From positions 535,696-599,695 of the forward strand of contig JAQFVV010006630.1 in assembly GCA_028023455.1 (NCBI GenBank): a stretch of 64,000 bases of DNA, in the 5' to 3' direction. The translations under genes and the position numbers were made by a program. Each line of letters starts with the position of its first letter. Within the stretch, counting starts at the first letter, position 1. Under the pieces are notes generated by a model. That model did no database searches, had not been told where the DNA came from, and was given only the letters and a program-made list of their open reading frames with translations. This DNA is from Epiperipatus broadwayi. Its lineage: Eukaryota > Onychophora > Udeonychophora > Euonychophora > Peripatidae. Of the stretch, positions 56,361 through 64,000 are shown piece by piece.

Positions 56361-57190
56361 GGATAAAATTTTAAATTTAACATCTATCTTCATCTTCTTT
56401 AATCCACATTTATCATCTTCATCTTTCTTATCATTAAATATTATAACAAATTACTTGAACATAACATTTTATAAAGCATTGAAATATCATCTTAAATCTC
56501 AATTAGAAAACACTTTTAAATAAAACTACAATGATTTCTTTTACTTTATAAAATAAGTTTCACTTTTCTTTACTCATCTCTTAATTAGGTTACTTTTATT
56601 TCCCTAATATTTCTATAAACATTAAATATTTAAATTCTTTTAAATACACCCTTTACATAACTACTGAAAATACATATTCCTATAGTTAATACTATATTTT
56701 AAACTACTTTATGTATTTTACTCCAAATTTATTGCTAGTTTCATTAGCAATTTTATAGATCATTGTTTAATAAATCTATATACTTCTCATTTTAAAAGAT
56801 TAACTTGATCCCTTAAGATTGATCAATTTCATGATCACTACTATAATATAAATTAATCTTTCATAAGATCTACTTACATATACTTTAAATATATGAGTCT
56901 TTATACTTTATATCTTTATTACTCAACTTTTACTTAAACATATTTACTTTAATAGCTAATTCCACATTTTATTTTAGTCATTCTGACCAAAATTTATTTC
57001 TCCCAAAATTATTATTTATTAACTCAATAAATAATATCTTATTATACATATTTTGTAAACTTCTTCAATTAAATCCTTATCTATTCTATTAATTTATCAT
57101 ATATAATAAATTATTTCCTTATGTGAACAAAGCAAGTATTTAAACATTACATTAAAATCTTTATTCACAATACATTCTTAAAATTGTAAC
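56361..57190 (-). other. 3' noncoding region of the gag-only element
   Basis: AT-rich with no frame; lies between the pol remnant stop and the polypurine tract. Confidence 0.55.
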
Positions 57191-57299
57191 TCACACTTCA
57201 GAAGGAAAAGGAATTAAACTCCTTGCATTATAAGTCCCTTTTTCCCCATCTGGTGTGGTTAACATAAATGCATTTTTCCCCTACTTTGAAGGTTGCTAA
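57191..57299 (-). pseudogene. pol remnant: last codons of integrase
   Basis: The minus strand from about 57280 reads GKNAFML, TTPDGEKG and TYNARSLIPFPSEV, then stop (57191). The integrase of the first element ends GNNAFVL followed by TYNARSLKPC and a stop a few codons later. The shared NAF.L, TYNARSL and terminal position show that this is the extreme C-terminus of a related pol. Nothing further upstream of pol is present, so an internal deletion fused this scar to the region after gag. Confidence 0.7.
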
Positions 57300-57413
57300 C
57301 ATAGAAATATCTTATGTTTGTTTTACAAAAAAAAAAAAAAAATACTAATATAATATAATGCCATAATACATTATCAAATACACATCTTCTTTAAGAATTA
57401 CCTGTCTTAATTA

Positions 57414-58634
57414 TTAAATATCTTCTTCTCTAAATCTAAACTTTAATTCTCTTTCTCCTTTCTTAAATCTCACCTTAACTTTTCCTATCTTCTTTCCTTT
57501 ATTAAGATTATTCTCAAGAAAATCTGTTATAAATTTCTCATGCTTTGGATATTTAAGTCTTACTTTTATCTTGCTTAAATCTTTATTCCAATTAAATTTT
57601 CCATTTATAACTTCATCATTAGGTATTAAGTTCCTAATTCCTTCAAATAATATTTCTTTAAAAATATCAGCTTGTACATGAATATTTTTATCATTAATAA
57701 TACATTTAGATATCACTTCTTGCAGTTTATTCTTAAATTTATTACCACTGATATCTATAATTTTTAATAATTCATGCTCCAACAACTCTAAATACTTTTG
57801 CTTTGAAGATTTTGATTTTATCTTCGTAAATCTCCCAAATCTTTTATCATCAACATAATATTTCTTAAAATTATTAATTTGGTCTATAGTTCTTTCTCCA
57901 ACTAACTTTTCATAGGATTTACACATTCCTATCATTTCATTAGTTAATTTAAAATACGCTTTGGGATTTTCCAGTATTTTTTTATATAATTCATTCCTAC
58001 TATTAATTATTTCAATAGATTTTACAGGAATCTCTTTTTTATTCTGAACTACTTCTTCTTTAATACTTCTAACTTCTTCATTAATATGATTTATATCATT
58101 CTTTATTTCATAAATTTCATCTTTTACATTTAAATTATTACTCTCTATTTTCTGATCTAACTTACTATTTTTTACTTGCCATTGGCTAGTAGATTCTTCT
58201 ATTTGCTCTTTAACACTTTTAATTATGTTTTCTGAAATTTCTCTCAATTTTCTGTCTAAAAATTCTTCTTTTTTATCATGACTTTTTATTATGTCTAACT
58301 TTATAGATTCAAGTACTTCCCCATTTTTACCCAATCTTCTATCTAGATTATCCATTCTATCTATCATTACTTTTCCCCAATTCTTTATAATTTCAGAATT
58401 TTCTTTCATTTCTGCTTTAAAAGAATCAATACTTTCTTTAAAAGATTCAACTTGAATATTATTTTTATTATTCTCCTCCTTTATATTTTCTTTTATTTCT
58501 TCTTTTAAAAACTTACTCTCCTCTTTTGTTTCTTTTATATTTATATTCATATCTTTCATTTCTTCTCTAAGAGACTTATTCTCCTCTTTCATTACTTCTT
58601 TTAAAGAATTTCTTTCCTTTCTCATTTCTTTCAT
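57414..58634 (-). CDS. gag-like protein, main part (406 codons)
   Basis: Long minus-strand frame. The first roughly 210 residues are a strongly charged coiled coil (repeats of KEE/REEMK/IKEE type). The rest is a basic globular-looking domain containing KILENPKAYFKL, KSYEKLVGERT and KVKVRFKKGERELKF near the end. No CCHC zinc knuckle, major-homology motif or protease was seen. Position after the primer-binding site makes it gag by order. Reading continues upstream in the same frame past one TAG at about 58663, so the true start is probably further upstream (see next entry). An alternative is an unrelated captured ORF. Confidence 0.6.
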   Translation of the reverse strand: MKEMRKERNSLKEVMKEENKSLREEMKDMNINIKETKEESKFLKEEIKENIKEENNKNNIQVESFKESIDSFKAEMKENSEIIKNWGKVMIDRMDNLDRRLGKNGEVLESIKLDIIKSHDKKEEFLDRKLREISENIIKSVKEQIEESTSQWQVKNSKLDQKIESNNLNVKDEIYEIKNDINHINEEVRSIKEEVVQNKKEIPVKSIEIINSRNELYKKILENPKAYFKLTNEMIGMCKSYEKLVGERTIDQINNFKKYYVDDKRFGRFTKIKSKSSKQKYLELLEHELLKIIDISGNKFKNKLQEVISKCIINDKNIHVQADIFKEILFEGIRNLIPNDEVINGKFNWNKDLSKIKVRLKYPKHEKFITDFLENNLNKGKKIGKVKVRFKKGERELKFRFREEDI

Positions 58635-59046
58635 TTCTTCTATAAATTTTTTATTCTCCTATTTCATTACCCTTTCAATAGAATTAATACTTTGAATCAA
58701 TATTTCAAAATATTTCTTAAAATCAGACTTTGATAAGTTCTCTACATCTTTCTCAGTTTTTACTACTTCTTTTTCTCCCAGTTTTTAAAATTATCTTTTC
58801 CTCTTCCTTTATTTCATTATCCATATTTTGAGTATTTTCTAATATTATTTCTGAATCTGCTAATTTCTCTATTTCTTTACTCTCCACACAACTATTATCC
58901 TCAACAACAAAATTGGACATTTCAACTTCTAGATCTTTATCCCAATTATTCATTTTTATAGTTTTTTTAAAATTCAATTCTATTATTATGCAGTATTTAT
59001 TATCAATATTTTCAAAATAATTCCCTATCAACCTTCCCATCTCCAC
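58635..59046 (-). pseudogene. gag-like protein, N-terminal part with frameshift and stop
   Basis: The minus-strand frame from 59046 (97 codons) has NWDKDLEVEMSNF, an acidic middle, then LKTGRKRSSKN. A one-base shift near 58775 leads into ENLSKSDFKKYFEIL and a TAG at about 58663, after which the 406-codon frame continues. So one frameshift and one stop separate it from the main frame. The acidic start plus basic GRKRS resembles the 6409-6164 fragment of the first element. Two early initiators exist: MEMGRLIGN or the internal MNNWDKD. Confidence 0.55.
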
Positions 59047-59673
59047 TCAATTCACTTCTACAATTAGTCATAAAATAATATCCTTGAAAACTCTACATTA
59101 TTTATTATTAAATAATTATATAACTTCAAATAACAAAATTGTGTCATATCATTTATTTTCACACCTATGATCCACAGACAATTTGCACATAATATATAAT
59201 ATTAAGTATTCATCTAAAATATTTTAAGAATTGATATGGTCATATTATAAAATAATTATTTGCCACATTTCCATAATTTACATATTTATTTACTTATTAA
59301 CTTAAAATCAACATAGTATTTAATTTCCAAGAATTATATTATAGATACCACATGAAAATATAATAACTTTACTAATAAGATTTTTATTCTAATTTTACAA
59401 TCAACATCTAATCAATTATAAATATTGTTATAAAATACTAACTATTTATATTTAATAAATATACTAACTACTAAATCCTAAATTATACATTTTAATACAT
59501 ACACTATTTTTATTAAATAATTATACCTATCATTTTACTCTACTAACATATATATTATTCCTAAAATTATGTATCCTAATTCTTAATTAAATATCTAAGC
59601 CTAAAATGATTAGTTACTAAAATCTTTCTTTTCCATCTATCGGGCCGATAAAATTGTAACTCTAACATATCAA
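59047..59673 (-). other. 5' leader of the gag-only element
   Basis: Noncoding AT-rich leader between primer-binding region and gag-like start. Confidence 0.5.
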
Positions 59674-59770
59674 TGGCCCATCACGTTTCCGGCGCCAAAA
59701 TCAACTTTTCCAACCATCGGGTTTATAAAATTGTAATCCTAACATATCGGGAGCCCCACGTTGCCGCGAC
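59674..59770 (-). promoter_or_regulatory. primer-binding region, apparently duplicated (tRNA-Lys type)
   Basis: On the minus strand, the site next to the LTR reads GTCGCGGCAACGTGGGGCTC (complement of 59751-59770). About 75 bp further is TTGGCGCCGGAAACGTGATG (complement of about 59680-59699). Both resemble TGGCGCCCAACGTGGGGC, each degraded differently. Each is followed by ATATGTTAG, TTACAATTTTAT and CCGAT, so the whole block is a tandem duplication. The LTR-proximal copy is 18 bases inside the LTR end. Confidence 0.6.
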
Positions 59771-59788
59771 AAAATCCTTCTTACCCTT

Positions 59789-62700
59789 TGTACCCTTACT
59801 TCTCGATGTATAATATAATTTGAAATACGACTAGCTCAATTAAATTATAATGCTTAATTAAAATTTGCATATCTATCTTTAATTTACTTTTATACTATCA
59901 TATTCTAATTAAATTTATTATCAATTATCAAAATCAATATATTTCTATAGTATGTACTAATTAAATAAGTATTTATTAAAATCATGAGACTGTGAAGTAA
60001 AGTTACAAAGTAATAAGTAGATTTACATTGAGTCAATATCTTCCAAAACACATTGTCTCAATGGCATAAGAATACTATTACCTCCTTATTAACTTACTAC
60101 TACCTCTATAGCATTCTTATGGCTTTTAAATAAAATAAATTATCTTTAATAATAATAAAATAAATAAATCTTAACTTTTAATTTTTAAAATATAATTAAA
60201 TAATCTCAGGTTCTTCTAATTATCTTAAAGTAATGATAACTCATGTAAATAAGTATGATATGGGATTTTATATCAAACCTAAATACACCTAACTTATTCT
60301 AATAATAATAATACTCAATACTAATCTTAGGGTATAACTTAATCTTATCTATTTCTGGTTATATCATCAATCATTAAATAAATAAATAATCATATGTATA
60401 TCTTTTATTTTCATATAGTATCTTAATTTTGGAATAGATCAAAATCTTATAATTCAATAATCTGTGGCAATAAATAATATTGTACTCTTATATTATGCAT
60501 TATAATTACTCTATGACCATTGTAATATGATGTAATAATGTCAATCAATTCTCATAAATGATAATCAGGAAAATATTGTATTTATTTCTAAAATAATATT
60601 AATAAATTCACATTGTGCAAATATTATGTTTCTTCAAATTATCTGCTGTCAAATGCTGTGGTGCAAAATAATGAACTCGACACACTTTTAAAACAAATTA
60701 AACAAATTTATTTACATTAACTTTGATTAAGAATTTATTTACAATATTTACAGTTCAAATTATGAAAACAAAGAAAATAAAAATAAGAAAATAATAATAC
60801 AATATGTTTACACTATTATTAACTCATACTCCTATAAGTAATTATACATTCTTTAAAATGCTGTATTAATAACATTAAAGTATGTTTTCAAAACTCAGAC
60901 TTTAAATAAATATCAGTGAACTTCAATTATTACATAGAAAAATTTATGTAAATAATCTTTATGTAGCATATGTAAACAATTAAACTTTATTAATTAAATT
61001 GCTACATCACTTAAGTATTGCTATTATTCATTTTATAATGTACTAGTATGTGTTTACTTTATTATCAGCATTACTTTAATAGCATAATATAGAAACTAAT
61101 GTATCCTTGTAATGTAATAACAAATAATTGATTATAATTTTATATTTCACTTAATGCAATTCATGCTATATGTTTTTATTAAATATGCATTACATATATG
61201 TACTGTTAAAATAATAATATTTAAATTATTCATCAATTTCAAATTCATAAAGCACTATATTAGATAAATTTTATGATTCTTTTCTGTGTGAAATTATTAC
61301 TTTAATCCATGTGTTATACTACTCCTTCCTAATAAATTTCTATCTACAAAACATCCTTTAAAACTTATTTAAACTTTCCGGAAAAACAATCATCTACTTT
61401 ACATAAATACTAATTATTCAAAACTATTTATACTTCATCATATTCAGTAAACCTTTAACTCAAACATAAACTTCTACATAAAACTTAACTTAATTTATCC
61501 AATAAAATATAATAAAATATAGACTTTGAAATCTCTTCCTAACTTTAAATAAAATAATTACCGATATGAATAATAAATATAATTTTAATACTCTAACATA
61601 ATAATAATAAAAAAAATAAAAATCAAAATTTATTTACGAAAGAATCATATAATTATTTCTAAGCTTTTTATGTAATGTTGTATCATATTTATATCATAAA
61701 TTCAAATTATGCATATTTAAATAAAACTGTCACTGCCAATATAATGTGTGTGTATTTTTTAAAACATTCATACATCCATTCAACAATAACATATCATTCG
61801 GTTGATCTAAAGAAAACATATTAAATACATTAAAATTATTATTATTATACAATTTTTACCATCAATAATGATTTAATGTACAGTCCATCTTCCAATATTC
61901 TTCGGAATTACAGCTTCATAGAATAAATTACATTTATACTTACAATCATTCTTTAACATATTACGTTTTATATTAATTATAAGATAAACTTATGCAATTA
62001 ATTATTATATTACTTTAGTTATTAATTTTAAGAAATGTACCTATCTTATTTTTAATAGATTAATATTATTTAACTTTTATATTAGATAAATAAAACAAAA
62101 ATTATATTACATGACTCCATCGATGTTTTCTTTTCCACCATAAAGTTTTTTAAAATCCTAGGCACATATTCACTAGCACACCATTTCCTGTTTCCGGTCC
62201 ATCACGTGTTTTTTTAAAAGTTTATGAAAACGAAAATGTTCTTTTTTAAAAAAAAAACCAAAACAAAAGTTAATAAAATTAAAATAGTTTATCTGATCCT
62301 GATGCAGTTCTTTTAAAATATTATTTAAAAGTTATTATTTTAAATTAGTCTATAGTTTATGAAAAATTATCATTTAATTATTTTAAATTAACTTGGACGT
62401 CCACGTATCACTTGCGCATTTCTTATCAACATATCTAGGTAAGAATAAGCTTCTTTATTTATAAACGACCTGCGTTTAAATTATTTCAATATAATAATTT
62501 TATTATATTAAGATTTTTAGCTAATTATATTTCAATTGATTTGCCTTTAAAATCATCAACATTCAGTCTTTTAAACATAAAGACTTAACAAGGCAAGTAT
62601 TTATAAAACTACTTTCATTTTTAATATCTTTACTTAAGATATATTTTTTAAATTTATAGCTTGCAAAAATACTTTCTTCATAAGAAGTATTTTATTCTCT

Positions 62701-64000
62701 AAAATATCTATTTTCTAATAATCACTATTAATTAGCTTTTAAAATTATATACTGTCCAAAATACTACTTTTCTCCATCTCGTAATTTTCCGAACTAATCC
62801 AGCGTTTGTCATATTTCTAAGGTAAAGTTTCCGATATATTTTCACTATATATGATGTTTCCATGACCATTTGCTTGCAAATTGAGCTTCAATTTAGAGAC
62901 GGTTGATTGGGAAAAATTAAATTAACACTGCATATCTATTATTTTAAAACTTTTATAGATTATTTATAACGACACTCTTGTAATTTTAAAAAATGATTTT
63001 AGAGCGTCTATAAATTTACTTAGCTATTTTTCTAATAGCACAATTAACTTGAAAATTCAATCACGAAGTCCTCTCCTAACAATTGAACTGAGCTTTTATA
63101 CCGGAAGAAACTTCCCATTTGATTGGTAGATTAAACAATCAACTTTGCTGGCTTATTTACATATTTACCAACAACACAAAATTAAAAATAAATAATGACT
63201 TATTTAATATTTAATATTTATTACATTATTACATTTTTAAAATAATTCTTATCGTTTATTTAAATCTATTAAACACTTTTAAAAAAAATATATTATTCTA
63301 CTTGATTTTAATTTTAACTTTTATAAGATTATTTTTAAATAAACTAAGTATTTTTTATACGTTATATTTTTAAAACAATATTTTAAAATCAGATTTAATA
63401 TTCTACATTAAATATCTTTATTTTTATCTCGTGATAACTCACGTATTATTTATAAATTTTACAACATGATTTTTTAAAATAGTTATGCAACTTTATTAGA
63501 CAACTTCCACGCATGTGTGTATATTTAACTAACATCTGTTTTTTATAACACAAGAAACGCTTATCATCGTCTAAAAATAAACTAACAATTGCATTTTTTA
63601 AAATAAATATTTTTTAAATAAATAAGATATTATAATAGATTTTAAAATAATTATCCAATATTATTAAAATCAAATATTAATCTTCTATTTAAGTACTTAT
63701 AATAATTAAAATATTTATATTCTTTTATAATATTATTTTATCAACAATAAACATATGCATTTAATTTTACTTGTCTTTTAAATACTTTTAGCTTTAAATA
63801 CCTATTTATTAAATATATTCATGCAGTATTGATTATGGCCATTTTTCCCAACTATATATTATAATCATCATCATTTTAAAATGTCTCTCTCAATATCAGC
63901 ACAATTTCACATATCAAATACTCATAGATTGCTTTAATTAAATCTTTTGAAATATTACCATAAGCAAAATCAACATCACATATTCAAATATATCTTAAAT
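59789..64000 (-). repeat. 5' LTR of the gag-only element, cut by window end
   Basis: Repeats 52078-56291 with scattered single-base differences and small indels (about 1 percent by eye). About 55 more bases would be expected beyond the window. Contains the same CCAAT/TATA arrangement at 63094-63126, which would drive the element transcript. Confidence 0.85.
63094..63126 (-). promoter_or_regulatory. LTR promoter: CCAAT and TATA box (5' LTR copy)
   Basis: Identical in sequence to the 55381-55413 site. As part of the 5' LTR this is the copy expected to be used. Distance from here to the LTR end at 59789 is about 3.3 kb. Confidence 0.5.

Larger units (their letters stand above)
52078..64000 (-). 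mobile_element. non-autonomous LTR retrotransposon with 4.27 kb LTRs and gag-like ORF, right end outside window
   Basis: 52078-56291 is repeated at 59789-64000 almost base for base. Between the copies lie, on the minus strand, a doubled primer-binding region (59.67-59.77 kb), a gag-like frame (59046-57414), a short remnant of the integrase end (57299-57191) and a polypurine tract (56350-56360). Protease, RT, RNase H and most of integrase are missing, so movement would need enzymes from a relative. Few differences separate the LTRs, so insertion is recent. Expected full size is about 12 kb, of which about 70 percent is LTR. Confidence 0.85.

Noticed and set aside
1-64000. Prokaryotic-style defence or biosynthetic system
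   Set aside because: No operons, ribosome-binding sites or compact genes; every recognisable protein is a eukaryotic transposable-element product.

Overview
This window is AT-rich animal DNA made almost entirely of nested transposable elements. It has no operons, Shine-Dalgarno sites or dense reading frames. The mix is Ty3/gypsy-type LTR elements, Penelope-like elements (PLEs) with GIY-YIG endonucleases, several non-LTR retrotransposons, a tRNA-derived SINE, a hAT relative and many microsatellites. That mix fits an invertebrate. The integrase style leads me to guess an arthropod, but I cannot name the species. Only one short stretch, an apparent promoter plus first coding exon near 16.0-16.3 kb, could belong to a host gene.

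Layout. 1-10725: a minus-strand gypsy-type element cut by the window start. It has a 3.73 kb 5' LTR on the right, a primer-binding site, a degenerate gag start, three blocks of tandem repeats, a 500-N assembly gap, and a frameshifted RNase H-integrase pol end. 12.06-13.69 kb: a diverged LTR of the family seen at 52 kb, in the opposite orientation, with expanded triplet repeats. 14.2-18.1 kb: two copies of a foldback element with a hammerhead-ribozyme-like core, on either side of the candidate host exon. 20.9-23.4 kb: a decayed non-LTR retrotransposon.

24.9-34.2 kb: a cluster of PLEs. Two minus-strand copies lie head-to-tail, then meet two plus-strand copies head-to-head. The cluster is interrupted by a 1.0 kb palindromic insertion and two small insertions with target-site duplications. 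34.5-36.8 kb: the third foldback copy, an RTE-like LINE remnant and a SINE. 41.5-46.0 kb: a second PLE family as an inverted pair, its minus arm split by a LINE and its plus arm split by a hAT-like element inside the GIY-YIG domain. 46-52 kb: decayed repeats, two more SINEs and a third PLE tail.

52078-64000: a young minus-strand LTR element with 4.27 kb LTRs and an internal region of only about 3.4 kb. It encodes a coiled-coil gag-like protein and keeps only the last codons of pol, so it looks like a non-autonomous deletion derivative of a family related to the first element. In both LTR families a TATA box places the likely transcript start so that about 3 kb of LTR would be transcribed as R-U5.

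Most interesting points: the hammerhead-like foldback family, the hammerhead-like motif just after a PLE stop codon, the gag-only element with giant LTRs and a doubled primer-binding region, and the orderly PLE head-to-tail/head-to-head architecture. All homology calls are by eye from motifs; no database search was possible.
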